Under the pieces are notes generated by a model, which worked only from the letters and a program-made list of their open reading frames with translations, was not told the DNA's origin and did no database searches. Shown in pieces: positions 33,902 through 46,542 of a DNA stretch of 64,000 bases. Each line of letters starts with the position of its first letter. Positions within the stretch are counted from its first letter, which is position 1. Made by a program: the position numbers and the translations under genes. Source of the stretch: Anaeramoeba flamelloides. Taxonomy: Eukaryota > Metamonada > Anaeramoebidae. The stretch spans positions 9,610,001-9,674,000 of the forward strand of contig JANTQA010000047.1 of the NCBI GenBank assembly GCA_027625915.1. The letters are read 5' to 3'.

Positions 33902-34336
33902 TTAAATTTGGTCGTATGATGGAGTTTGTTCAAAACTGTCTTCTTTGTAAGAAATTTCCCTGTAAAGCAAGACGATCTTTGATCCACAAATCAATAATAA
34001 GAGGCAAGTAATAATAAAGGTAAAAATTGCTTCTAGCATTCTGCCATCTGTTAAAGCCCAAATTGAAATCCCAAAAAAGAGGAGAGAGAGACAAAAAACA
34101 ACAACAACCTTCCAAAACACCGACTTGTGTTCAGGCTTTTGTGCCTTTCTGAGAAATTTCTTTACAAAGAAGAGTATGTTCTTTGTTTCCAAGATTGAAT
34201 TATCTTTTATTTTGAAATTTGGGTAATATGGGTTGGGGTTAACAACAGAATTGAACTCTGAAAAAATATCTTCTTGGTAGTCGAAAGAGTCTTGGTTTTG
34301 ATCTTCAAAATTTAAGTTTATATCATATTCGTTCAT
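33902..34336 (-). CDS. TMEM230/TMEM134-like two-span membrane protein
   Basis: A single-exon frame of 144 residues with ATG at 34336 and TAA at 33902-33904. The first about 70 residues are acidic and polar (cytosolic tail). Two hydrophobic helices follow at about 73-92 (WKVVVVFCLSLLFFGISIWA) and about 102-124 (AIFTFIITCLLLLICGSKIV), then a short tail with tyrosines and acids, YREISYKEDSFEQTPSYDQI. The order polar tail, paired helices 10 residues apart, then a Tyr/Asp-rich end resembles TMEM230, which in animals works in vesicle traffic. Similarity is in layout and a few positions only, so the family name is tentative; the alternative is an unrelated small membrane protein. Confidence 0.6.
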   Translation of the reverse strand: MNEYDINLNFEDQNQDSFDYQEDIFSEFNSVVNPNPYYPNFKIKDNSILETKNILFFVKKFLRKAQKPEHKSVFWKVVVVFCLSLLFFGISIWALTDGRMLEAIFTFIITCLLLLICGSKIVLLYREISYKEDSFEQTPSYDQI

Positions 34337-36743
34337 TTGTTAAAAAAGTTTAAAAAATGAAACCTTTTCATCCCCTTTTTTTTAATTTTCAAAACATAAA
34401 AAAACCACAGGGGTAAAATTTAACCAAGTTAAGGTCCAAAATATTGTATTTCTAATTAAATATCATCCTTTTATTCTTCTTATGTTGTTCTAATTTAACC
34501 TCTAATACAACTTATTACTTGTACTGTGATTTTCCAATGAATAAATGAAAATTTTTATTTCAATTTCCAATATTAATATTAATTATTACGACTACAATAA
34601 AATTAGCAGAGTTAAAATTTATCTTAGAGTTAACTCTGGAAGTTTAATGTTATATTGCCTTAAAAATTCATTTCTAAAAAATGTTGTAAAGATCTTTGAC
34701 TATTCTTCAACTATAAAAGTAGAAAAATATTTTGGATGCGAATGAAAAACTTTTCATTTTTTAATAGGAAAATAATGGTATATCCAAGGTTAAATCAATC
34801 TTAAAGGTTAATTCATTTATATTATGAGAAAATTAGACTCTTGGAAATGAATTCTGTTGTAATTTAATCATTTTTTTTTTAATATAAGAAATAAAAAGCT
34901 AGGCCAAATACTAAAATTACAGAAAATTCATAATTAGCCCAAAAACTTGATAAAAAGAATATCAAGAATAAATAAATAAAACACACAATCGTCATTAATA
35001 ATTTGTTATTCTCATGTCTTGTTTTTTTTTTTTTTTTTTTTTTGTTGAAAGTGGCCCCGTAAAATCTATATTTTTCACCTATTCTTTCAAATTAAAAATA
35101 CTAATTACTGTCCATAAGAGTGGGGACAAAGATAAGTAAAGATATACTTTCTTATATTTTCATAAAATATATATTTTTTCGTTAACATTTTCCTTTTATT
35201 ATGTTTATTATTATTCGTTTAAAAAAAAACTTTTTTTGGCATCTGCTTTTTCCAAATTCAATTATTCAGAAATTCTTTCAATATATTTTATATTAATATT
35301 TATCTTCTCTCCTTTTTATTTTTTAAAAAGTTAAGGAATACATCTAAAATTTAAAAAAAAAAAGTAGAAGAATTTCAAATAGTTCATAAAACTAATAATT
35401 CTAGATTTATTAATCAAAAATTCTTCATTCTTTTTTAACTATCTAAATATGTTTTTTACTGTTTTTCATTTTGTTGTTCGAAATATGTTGATTGAAATAA
35501 TTAAATATTATAGTGGGTAAAATCATTTTTTCTCGTTTAATTGTATAGAATCAAAAAAAAATATATAATTTTTAACAAACCCTAAACTACTTAAAATGAA
35601 AAATGTAAAGAAAAAAATTTTTTTTCTTTCTTTATAATTAAATCAATTAAATTAGTGAATATTAGAGTAAACAAATTTTATTTATATTTTATTTTTAAGA
35701 GTTTTTTTAACATCATTGAGGTAAATATATAAGCATATGATAAAATAAAAATTGAATCCAAAATCAATAACCCTAATTACAATTTTTTAATTTTATAATT
35801 AATTCTATTTTACTTAATCTCAATTGTTTTTCATTATTTTGGAGTATATTGTGTTTTATATTTTTACTTTTTTCTATTTAAAATAAAATAAGGGTAATTG
35901 AGACAATAAAATTTTCATCAAAAGATCATTAAATATTAATATTTAATTCTTTTCTAAAAAGAAAAATATTAGTTGAGAATTGAAAAATGATAAATAACAA
36001 GTGTCCAAAACCAAATTATTTGGATTATGAATGTGTCCCCCCCCTTTTTTTTTTTGAAAATATATTTTATCAATAAATAGACTTTTTTTATTTTTTAAGT
36101 GGGAAATCCAGTGATTATATATATCCTTTAATACCACATATTTGTATCAATTTCATAAAGTTTAAAATAAAGTATATAAAATGTTATTGACACTAATATA
36201 TTATTTTCTTATTTGTTTTGAATTGGGATTTTAATTGTAAAAAATGGTCAAAATTGTTTAGAGATATGGTATTTATGTTTTTCTATTGTTTTTTTGAAAT
36301 TGAAATGCAAAAATGTTTTTTTTTTCATTTTTACTTTTTTTTTAAATATTTTTATTTTTTTTAATAATTTTTTAAATTTGTAATTGTATCGCAATAACAG
36401 TAATTTCACATATATTGTAGTGGTTAATTAATAATAAATATAAAAAATGTTGTTAATTTTATCAGAAAGTAATTAATAAATGTTTATTATTGGGAAATTT
36501 TCTTTTCTTTTTTTTTTTTCAGATAAAATTTTAATAAAAAATATTAATTCAAATAAAAAAATAGAATTTATTTCTTTTGGATAAAATTAATATTAAAATA
36601 TGAATAAATTTCGAAAATTTTTATTTATGAAATAGAAATTACTTGAAAAAACAAAAAAGAAAAAAACATTTTGAACAATTATATTTAATATATTGGAATT
36701 AAATCATTAAATACGATTTTAATAGGTTAAATAATTAAGCCTC

Positions 36744-36806
<63 letters not shown>

Positions 36807-37720
36807 AAAATTCCAAAATTTTCCATACAAATATAAAGTTCAAAACCATCACAATAATAGAATTTCATTGAAATTGAAGATAATTTTGATTTTTGTAAAA
36901 TATGAAAATCATTTTTTCATCTTTTATTTTTTTGTTTTCATTTCATTGTTTGAATTAGGTAATTGGTTGCATTGGATCAATTTTTTTTACAAACATTGAT
37001 ATTAGATTAAAGTTGAGTTGTTCCAAATAGAAGAACCCAAATAAAATATAGTTGGTAGTATCTAACCATTTGATCTATCAATATTCCTAATAGAATTTAA
37101 ACAAATTTACTAATGTATTTTTTTGTTTTGCTCTCTCCAACATTTTTAACATACCCATGATTTATTTGTATTGATAATTATTTATTTATTGTTTTATGGG
37201 GATTGTAATTTACAAACAAGTTTTAGTATTCCAATTAGTAAATGATTATAATTTGGTAAATCTTCAAGAATTAAATAAATAAGTTTTTTTTTTTTCAAAA
37301 TTGAATTTTGGTGTGTTAAAAATTTTGAATTAGGGTTTATATAATATATAATATTCAAAGAAATCGAATAATCAACTAAAAAATCTTTTTCTTATTCCTT
37401 TTTGAATTATGTAGGGGTAAATAGTTGTAAAAAAATCTTTTCAGGAATTGAATTTGCTATAATAAATTATAACCGATCTCGGAAGAGAATTTTTGATTTA
37501 TGGTCAATTAAAATCATATTATTTATTTTATGTTGATATTTTAAAAAGTAACCAATTCAAAAAATAGTGAAAATTAAAAAAAAATCGAATATTAATATAA
37601 CTAGAAACGTAGTTATAAATTTAATTTTCAAAAAATTACATTTCAAAAAACTGTAAAATTTTACCATTTAATAAGATGTTTTTTTTCAAATTAATATAAA
37701 TTTTTTTTTTATTTTTTAGT
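34337..37720. other. AT-rich intergenic spacer
   Basis: No gene recognised. A pure (TA)n run of about 54 bases lies at 36748-36801. A 66-codon frame at 34545-34745 (ends EKYFGCE) lacks a recognisable family. Confidence 0.4.
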
Positions 37721-37924
37721 TACAGTCAGTTCCACTTTTAAGGTACAAACTTTGAATGAAATTTAAGGCACAAAAAAAAGTTTCAAATTAAGGAACAAAA
37801 TTCAAATTCTAGTAAAATAAATTGTAAAATAAAAAAATTCCAAATTTTGTGCCTTAATTTGAGATTTTTGTTGTGCCTTAAATTTTCGTTGAAGGTTTGT
37901 GTCTTAAAAGCGGAACTGACTGTA
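37721..37924. mobile_element. family A palindromic MITE, copy 2
   Basis: TA-flanked palindrome, ends CAGTCAGTTCCACTTTTAAG and CTTAAAAGCGGAACTGACTG, nearly perfect inverted arms. Best-preserved ends of the family. Confidence 0.9.
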
Positions 37925-38376
37925 TATAAAATTATATATTAACATTAAATGTTAATCAAATGATAAAATAAATTCTCTATATTATAAACTATTTTCCAAA
38001 AAAAAATGACTCGTCTTATATTATTATTTAAAGGTGTTTGAAGAGTTTATCACCATATTATTATCAAAAATATTTTCAATTTTTTATTTCAGAATTGTTT
38101 TTTCTAATTTTGTAAATTTTTGTTTTTCGTTTGTTTTTCTTTTTCTTTTTACTTTTTCAACTGTTTTTTTTTTTTACTTGAGCCTTTTTTTTTCTTCTTC
38201 TTTTTTTTTTTGGCAAAAGATCCTATGTAAAAAAAAAAGATTTCGAAAAGACCAATACTCGCTAAGAAAATTGAGATTCTGCAAGTTCTTTTAAAATGAA
38301 TTCAATTGATAGTAAAAAAATTATATTGTTAAATTTTTTTTATCAGTAAAATTCAGTAATAAAGTTTCGGTAATGT

Positions 38377-38967
38377 GTATTTCAAAAATTGTAACTCTGT
38401 TTTTTAGTTTTTCGTTTTATTTTTTTTTAATTTTTCAAATTAAAGATTTTTCATTTCTAATATATTATAAAATAATATCATTACTATTTTTGGTATTATT
38501 AGAAAAATAGATTCATCATATTTATTAGTATTAGTGATTAATAAATTTATTTTTGAATCTTTAACAAAATTCCTAAATCGCTATTTAGGAATTCAGGAAT
38601 TGCAGTAGAGTGCCTATCTTTTTCATAATTAAAAAAAAAAAAAAACAATAGAGAAAAATCAAATATTTTACTCAATTCTTTTAAATTATGGAAAATCTAA
38701 CGGATTTTTTTTTAAATTTGGGAAATAAACTGAAAATTAAATAAATTTTTGGTTTATACTTCAAATTAAAAAAGTCCAGTGGCAAATAAGAAGAATTTAA
38801 AACTTCACCATTCAATAATAATAAAAAAAGAAAGAAAAAGAAAGATTTTTATAAGTTTATACTTGTTTAAAAGTGAATTAAAAATTAGATTTAATAATTT
38901 GTTTTTCTTGAATACTAAAGGGTATATTTTTTTCAATTTATTATTTCAGTCTGGTCTCAATTTTTGA
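38377..38967 (-). repeat. family D repeat, copy 5, interrupted by a hairpin cluster
   Basis: The left piece (38377-38445) reads, reversed, as the right end of the family D core. The right piece (about 38855-38967) reads, reversed, as the left part (AATAATAAATTGAAAAAAAT, TATTCAAGAAAAAC). Between them lie about 400 bases including hairpin cluster copy 3, which explains the split. Confidence 0.6.
38560..38790. repeat. hairpin-cluster repeat, copy 3 (short)
   Basis: Modules present: CATAATTAAAA...TTTTAAATTATG hairpin around a TCAAATATTTTACTC centre, AATCTAACGG linker, and the AAATTTGGGAAATAAACTG hairpin. A small perfect hairpin CCTAAATCG/CTATTTAGG lies just before it (38572-38590), and the GAGTGCC word is at 38608. 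Confidence 0.65.
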
Positions 38968-39334
38968 ATTTATCTTTACTTTGATATTTTTTTTTTTTTT
39001 TTCCATTCTTAGTTTCAAAAATTAATTCAAAAACATCTTCCTTCTTCACTGGTATTAAAAATAAAAGGTGTTCATTTATAATTTATGCCTACTCAATGTC
39101 TATTTTCTTGGTGTAACCTTTATTTAATTTCACTTATTCATCCGAATAGATATTTTGGTTCAAAACACGATTTAAGAGTGGGGGCAACTAATTTTTTAAT
39201 ATCCTACAACTCAGCCGTCATCATTTGATGTTTTTTTAAGTGGCTACAATCTGGAATTGAAAAAAAAATTCAAATATTTTTTGTTTTTTATTTTTGAAAA
39301 AATGAATTTGTTTTGTTTTGTATTTTTTTTTTAT

Positions 39335-39380
39335 TACAGTCAGTTCCACTTTTAAGGCACAAACTTCAACGAAATTTTTC
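39335..39380 (+). mobile_element. family A MITE, truncated copy 3
   Basis: Only the left end is left: TACAGTCAGTTCCACTTTTA, AGGCACAAACTTCAACGAAA. It then runs into A/T low-complexity sequence. Confidence 0.7.
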
Positions 39381-40532
39381 AAAATTAAAAAAAAAATATA
39401 TTATTTTTTTCAATTATAAATCATAATCACTTGAACAAATATGTAAGAATGATATTTTATTACTTTCTTACAAATTCATTCTTGAAACTACCAATAATTA
39501 AAATAAAATTTTATATTAAAAAAAAATCTTAAAAAAATTGAAATTTTAAAAAGATTCTCCTATGATTTACTTTTTATCTTTTTCCAAATAAAAAATTTGC
39601 CAATCAAAGCGGTTGTGGTTTTAGTGTGTAAATTACAAGTGTTTAAAGTGTTTCAATTGATACTAGAAGAAAAAAAAATATTTTGGGGACTTTGAAAATT
39701 CAAATCAGTTTTTAAAAATTTATTTTTTTCTTATTTATAGATATGAAAATTTGAATTTTTTTTTTTTCTTGCAAGATAGATTCGTCACTTAGAAAAAATA
39801 TATTATTTCAAGGTGATTGGAAGTGTCAATATCATTATAGAAAAATTCTATTAATTTCTCTAGGAATTATATTTACATCTTTAATTAGTAATCAAAAATA
39901 AACTTTCATTTTTTTCTCAATCATTCATTAGAATTTTAGTTTTTTGATTTTTAAAAAAATATATTGATTGGTTGATTTACTTCTAACAGGTGTCAGCTAT
40001 TCTGTTGTGATGTATTATTATACTAATTTCTTTTTTGTACTTCAAAAGGACAATTTTAAAAAATAATTGATATTTGGAAAAATTTGTCGAGAATACTTAA
40101 ACCGAAGTAAAGTTTAGAATAACTAATGATATTTTGATTCTAAAGTTCCAATATCTTGTGTTACTCAAAGTATCTTTCAGAAATGTTTTCACAATTAAAC
40201 TCTTCAAAATTGGGAAAAAGTGTCTCCTTTTTTAAAAGTGTGGTGATAAAAATTTATCTTTGTTACCAAAAAACACAAAAATTGTATTATTATTTGATCC
40301 TCAACAATTTTGGTTTATCATTGCAGGACAATTTAAAAAGTAGCTTTTGAGATCATTGTTGTTTCAATGAATGTTTTTTTATTTTTAGAATTTTGATAAA
40401 AAAAAAAAAAAAATTGACAATAATAAATTGTTCAAAATAAATTAAAAGCAAATAGAGATAACAAAATCATAAATGAATAAATAAATTACATAAAGACAAA
40501 AATAGACAAAATAAAACAAAATAAAAGTAAAT
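39381..40532. other. AT-rich spacer
   Basis: Nothing recognised; short open frames only. Confidence 0.4.
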
Positions 40533-41014
40533 TACAGTGATCAAAATAATGCGTGCACAACGACTATAATCCGTGTTTCAAAATATTATCGGTGCTTTTT
40601 TTTATTCTTGTACCAATGTAACATCCAATCTACTACCCAATAGTATACCTGGGCCCAAATCAATTTTGAAAGTAAAGGTCTGGTTATTTTAAGTAAAATT
40701 TAAATTATTCATGCAAATAGTTGATAATTTTCCATAATATTCTCAATTTTTTTGAAATTTTTTGTTTTTTTTATTTTGAAAATTTTGAAAAAAATTAACT
40801 CTCTTTTTGGAGATAAATTTTGCAATTTGATCCTTCATTTTTAGAATTTCTTTTTAAAATAATAGAACTTTAAGAAACCACTACCATATTTTTTTAGGCT
40901 TTATTATTGGTTTCTTTGATTGGTTAATGTATAGTTCTTCTTTAACAAAAAAACACGCTTTTTATTTTGAAACACGCATTAAATTTTTTTGCACGCTTTA
41001 TTTTGACTACAGTA
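40533..41014. mobile_element. family B MITE, copy 2
   Basis: About 480 bp from TACAGTGATCAAAATAATGC to GCTTTATTTTGACTACAGTA. Inverted ends of about 23 bp include GCGTGCA, and a TA occurs at each side. Second copy of 30739-31218, in reverse. It ends 20 bases beyond the stop codon of the E2F-like gene, so it probably lies in or replaces part of that gene's 3' untranslated region. Confidence 0.85.
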
Positions 41015-41034
41015 AAGAATAAAACTTGAATAAA

Positions 41035-42844
41035 TTAATTTAAACTTAAAGTATTCCCGTACTGTTGTAAAATCAAAAGTAGTGGGGATATTTGTGTGTA
41101 CGTGTGGTTATTTTTTTTTTGAATAAGACTGTAAGCTTGGTTATTTAATTTTTTTCCCTGTGTCCTTGTTGAAAAGGTAAGGCTTAAAATTGCATCAATT
41201 GCTTCTATTTCTTTTACAGTCCGTTCATTTGGATCATACATATTTTGTGGGTCGAAATTATTTGTTGGTTGGTTGAAATTGAAATTAGAGCGAGAAGGAA
41301 AGTTCGTACTTGCATTATATTCTTTATTGGATTCTTTTAATTCTTGGACAACAGTTTTTTTTTCATTATTGTTTTCTTTTTCTTGTTCTTTTTCTTTTTC
41401 TTGTTCTTGTTCTTTTTCATTTTTTTCTTCATACTTTTGTATCGGCTGGTTCTGATTTTTAATCTGCTCTTGTTGTTGTTGTTTTTTGTCTCTCATCAGT
41501 TTGGTGACAATTCTTTTTCTTTTTGATCGAGTCTTTCTTCTGTTTTTCTTTTGGGGTGCCTTAGAAATGAATCTTTTGGAATTTTCAATAATTGAATCAC
41601 TTTGTAATTGTTGTTTTTTTAGTGCCACTTTTGTTTTCTGAATTAAACCCTGAACTAATATCGCTTTTTGTAATAAACCCAATTCAAAATTATTATTTTG
41701 AATTTCAAGCTCTTCTTTGAATTGAATGTTATTTACTTTTTCTTCAAGGACTGTTGAAACAAAAGGAGTTAATTTCCAAAATACTTTTTCAAAGCAAGTA
41801 TTTTTTTTTTTTTTTTTTGATCCCTCAAGTTTTATTTGACACTTTTGATCCTCTTCAATTTTTGTTTGGTATTGCGCAACAAGGATCGACACTCTTTGGC
41901 ACAGTTGCCTTTTTAAATTTCTTAATTTGATTATGAGAACAAGATATTTTTTTAAATTTGAAAGTATTTGTGCTTGGTTACCATCCCAAAAGAGGTGCGA
42001 CGTAATTTTGTCTTCTTTAATTAAATTAACCATTTTGTAGACAGACAGTACACTGCAGATTCTTTGTTTAATAAACCCAGTTTTTGTTTCAATTTTTTCT
42101 CGTGTCAAAGGTTCTAAATTGTCAAGATATGATTTTAAATTTTTTTGAAAAAGAGAAACATAAAAAAAAGCAAAGTAGAGATTAAATTAGTTTTAAAAAG
42201 ATTGATCTCCAACAAAATGGGAAAATCTTCGGGTGGGTTAAACACAAAACACCAAATTCACAGAAAAGGAATTTGTAAAAATAAGAAAAAAAAATTTTAC
42301 TAAATTAAAAAAAAAAATAAAGAGAAAAAAAAAAAATTAAAATCAAAAACAAAAATTTACTTTCTTGGAGCATTTTGCACATTTTCAAAGAAAGCAGCCC
42401 AATTGTCTTCTGCTTTCTGGAAAAATTTTTTACTGTTTTGGAATTTTGAGAAGGGTTAGGTTCGAAAGGGGTTATTTTTTCGTTAATTCTTGGATCACTC
42501 ATCAAAGGCCTCCAAATTGGATTAAGTGTGTAGAGTCTCTCCAGCGCACACATGTCTATGGCGCTCTGCTTTTTTGTATTTGTGTTTTTCCTTTTTCTTT
42601 TGTTGATCTTTTTTTCATACGGTAGAACAACAGAGTTCTGGTTAAAGATTTTCCAAACCACAGGCAAGTACTTTTTTGCTTTTTTAACATCGCTTTGTTT
42701 TGGAATTTTTTCAAGAAAACTGTTTATCATATCATTTTGAACAAATATTTGATCAGTTGTCAATGTGCTCTCCAAAAATCCCCCAAATTGCCAAAGAGTT
42801 GAATAAAATGTGCAACTAGAAATTTTTTGCTTTTTTGTGAACAT
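41035..42844 (-). CDS. divergent E2F/DP-family winged-helix protein
   Basis: Two exons, 42844-42361 and 42113-41035, with a 247-nt GT-AG intron (phase 1), give 520 residues from ATG 42844 to TAA. Residues about 145-206, which span the splice, match the E2F DNA-binding fold: TIGLLSLKMCKMLQE, then FIKQRICSVLSVYKMVNLI, then HLFWDG. In E2F1 the matching parts are SLNLTTKRFLELLS, QKRRIYDITNVLEGIQLI and IQWLG. A helical, leucine-rich stretch (about 207-250) fits the dimerisation coiled coil. The RRxYD motif that contacts DNA is altered here to QRICS (178-182). The rest is a basic patch, a Gln/Glu/Lys low-complexity run and an Asn-rich tail. E2F/DP factors control S-phase genes as dimers. The first 140 residues are not recognised. 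The call rests on pattern matching by eye; it could be another winged-helix protein. Confidence 0.6.
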
Positions 42845-45800
42845 TTTACGAAAAAAAAATAACTTGAAAAAATAAACGGAAAATTAAATTAATTTTTTAC
42901 AGAATTCATCAAAGATTGTTTTTCAGAAATTTCCTAAAGCTTTACAAATCAAATGAGTTTTGTAAATCTCGAAATCTCTTTTTTTTTTTCATTTGGAGGA
43001 TTAAGTTTTTGTCAAAAGAGAATAATTGGTTGAAGAAATAGTCATTTTGTCATGAAGTAATGGGTATTTTTTCATACTCATTGATTTTGTGTTCGACAAG
43101 TTACAAATGTCAAGTATTTTTAGGAAATATTTTTTTATGATGTAATTCCAGTTAAAGATTTGTTTTCAATTAAATATCCCTGTAGTTACTTCACAAGATC
43201 TTGAAAAAGTAATTCTTATCGAAAAGCAAAATGTGTCAATTATTTTTAAACCCCCATACTTTATCAGATTTTACAAACAGTTTTCGAAAAAATATAGTAT
43301 TCCTCAAAAAGAACAAAAGTCTTTTCCTTCGACTCTCTTGTTTCTTTTGTATTATTTTCATCAGAACCAATATCCATTTTAGATTGAAAAAAGAAAAGAT
43401 AACTGGTAGTTGAAAATAAAGCCGAAAAAATATCTGCTATTTTCTTTTGCGAATCATCACAATGACTTTTATTTGGGGTTCTTCATTGAACTGTAAAGAT
43501 ACAAACGTATTGGATATAAATTGATCAAACTAATTAATATAAATCACAAAGAACTTTCTTTTTCTCTTAAAAGTCTAATTTTTAAAGAAAAATTGGAAAA
43601 GAAAAATTTTTAGAAATCTTCAGTTTGATTAATAGCCTATGTGTTGACTCCATTAAATAATTTTTTTACAGACTTTTACAATTATTTTAAAATTTTCTTT
43701 TTTTATTGTTATTTTTGAAATTTTTAAAGGTATTTGAGTTTTTATCTTTGCAGTTGAAATAAGAAGTTTTTAAGGGTGTGTTTATTTTTTCAAAAAGAAT
43801 CAAAGTTTAGAAAATACTACTGTCATTCTCGAAGTAATTATTAAAAAATTTATATTCTGAGATCTATATGAAATATAATTTCTTCTAATAGAATGGAAAA
43901 CCCAACAAATCTTTATATAACCAATGAAAATTGATAATTTGAGAGATCTAATTTACCCTCATTATTGAACTTTTTCAAATAATATTTATTTTCAAATAAT
44001 TTGTCCAGTGCTCCTGTTGAAAGTTAATGGTAAAAAATTTCAGTTGATTAACTTATTTTTTTTTGATTCTGGAATCTGACTTCATTAAGGATCATTATCT
44101 GACCCAAAAAACAAAACAAAAAAGAACAAATTAAATAAATAAAAGTTTACCAAGTAAAAGAGAGACTTTGAAGGCTATTGGTTAAAGTAAAAAAAAAAAA
44201 CCAGAAATTAAAGTGGAATTTATATATCATTTTTTTTTTCAAAAAAACTTGAAATATTTTGTGTTATCATTTTTACACATATTTATAACTACCAAAAAGT
44301 TTTTATCGGAAATCTTAGGCCCCTTTTTTCCCTTTCCTTTTTTTTTCCATTAAACTGATAGTATTGGTGGTTGTTGTTTTTGGTGATGATTTTGTATAAA
44401 TTTGGGAGAGTTAGATCGTAATTGACCAATAAATTAAAAACAATCTTCAAGTATATTTAATGATAAATTCAAAAAATTTTAATACATCTTGAAATTCTAA
44501 ATAAGGGCAATAACCTGTATTCTGTACAACCAAACTTACCTTTATGAGGCATTTTCGAAAATAAATTATTTTTTTTATTGGTTGGATCCATTTTTCTCAT
44601 TTTTGGAAAGTTCTGAATTCGATATATCCCCATATTATATCAAAAAATATTAATTTCTTTCGAGATCAGATTGTTTTGACACTTCAAATTTACAAAATTT
44701 TAATGTACAGAATATCACTAATAACATATTTTCGAAGTTTCACTTATTTCTGTGGAAGACCGATCCCTTAATCTACAACAAATCCAAATATTTATTTAAA
44801 CTTGAAAAAAATACTATTTGTTGATTTATATAACTGTAAAAATCATTTTTTTTCTTTTTTTTTTTTGAAGAAAAAAATCAAGTGAAATAGCCAACCAGAC
44901 AATTAAAGGAAAAATTCACAAAAATACTTTTTTAAAATCTAAAAAATTCAACTTGTAACCAATATAGAAACCTTTTTATGTGATTAATTTTTAATATAAC
45001 TTTTAATCACCCAATCTTATTCATTCCAAGTTGGGTATGTATCTCCCAACGATTAAAAGCATCAAAAGAATTTATGATAATTTTACAATTTTTCTCATGT
45101 TGTCAAATAAATAAAAATAATTCCAAATTAATATTTCCAATAACAAAAACTAATAGATATTATCAAATAACAAATTTTAATGATAAGTTTCCGTTTATAC
45201 TCTTAATATATGTTAAATAATATTAACAAATCACTTCAAAATTTCAAGCTATTTAATAAATGTTTGTAAATCAAATAAATAATTATTATTTTTTTATGGA
45301 TCTTCAAGAGATTGAATATTTCATTTATTTTTCTGTTTTTTTTAAAATAAGATAAACTTTTAAATTTTATTGTTCATAAAAAGTCTTAGATATTATTTGT
45401 TGAAAAATAAATTGTAAAAAATTTTCATACAGCTTCCCAAAAAAGATTTTATTAAACATGAAATATTTCAAAATTTCTAAATTATAATAAGCCTAAAATA
45501 TTCATTTCCATTTAGGATTGGGGGCTTTGAAGATTTTTTTTAATTATTGAGTTTTAATTTTTTTAATAGGAAGCTGAATGAAAAAAATGAACCATTTATT
45601 TTATAATTAACAGTATTACTAAAAGAAGAGATTTCATAAAAATCATAATGTTATTTAATTTTTCTGATAATTTTTCACATCCAAAAGTCTAAACAAAATG
45701 GTCCAGTATCTTTTTTATTGAGAATTAATTAGAAAAAATGAACTCGTGAAAAAATGTCAACTTATGTCTTTAAAGTTGATAAATGAGTTTGTTTATCAAA

Positions 45801-45875
45801 TTTATTCACACCCTTGTGGAAATTAGTACCCTATTATTCCCCGAGGAACAAAAAAAAAAAGAGTTACTGGTACTT
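42845..45875. other. AT-rich intergenic spacer
   Basis: No gene recognised. A weak pair of inverted words TACAGCTTCCC / GGAAGCTG at about 45428 and 45572 may be the ends of a small eroded MITE. Confidence 0.4.
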
Positions 45876-46450
45876 TAAGGTTTAAAACCACTTAAATTTG
45901 AAAAATAGATTATCTAATGTAGGGGGGTGACAGATTGTTAATTTGGTTCTTAGCTTATCGTTCTACAACTTGGTATGTGTTTTAATAGTGATTCTAAAAG
46001 GGCAATTTTGACAATTTAATTTTTTTTTCTTCCGAAATCCTAATTGAAGAGTGTAAGAGTAATAGACTATTGAGTGTTTAAGAATGGATTTTGATTTGTG
46101 GGTTATTAAAGAAAAATTTTTATTAAGTTTTGTTGTATTTGGCGCATTTAAAAAATTTTATTTTTTTTGTTACATTTAGTTGATCGTCAAAAAAAGTAAA
46201 ATGGAAATCAATATTTCAATTCTACAACCCAAAAATCAAAACCCATTCTTAAAGACTTACCAATCTATCACTCTTACACTCTTCAATTAGGTTTTTGGAA
46301 AAAAAAATAAATTGTCAAGAATTGCCCTTTTAGAACCACTATTAAAACACATACCAAGTTGTAGAACGATCAGATAAGAACCAAATTAACAATCTGTCAC
46401 CTCCCAACATTAGACAATCTATTTTTCAATTTCAGGGATTGTAAACCTTA
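45876..46450. mobile_element. family K foldback element, 575 bp
   Basis: Two inverted arms of about 225 bp, 45878-46104 and 46226-46448, are roughly 90 percent alike by eye, with a loop of about 120 bases. Matching words are GGTGACAGATTGTTAATTTG, CTACAACTTGGTATGTGTTT and AATTGAAGAGTGTAAGAGT, all present in inverted form in the other arm. The ends read TA-AGGTTTA and TAAACCT-TA, so a TA duplication is likely. No coding sequence. It ends 92 bases before the uL2 start codon and could shape that promoter. Confidence 0.9.
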
Positions 46451-46542
46451 TGAAAATCTCTAGGAATTGAAAAAATTTCAATTAATTTTGATGTTCATAA
46501 TTTATTTTTTTTCGTTTAATTCTCTTCAATAATTTTTTTAAT

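Noticed and set aside
42361-42430. A 17-nt intron in the E2F-like gene leading to a frame reading KAEDNWAAFFENVQNAPRK
   Set aside because: Tempting protein-like sequence, but it gives the wrong phase for the next exon. The uninterrupted frame gives the E2F-like GLLSLKMCKMLQE and a phase-matched splice.
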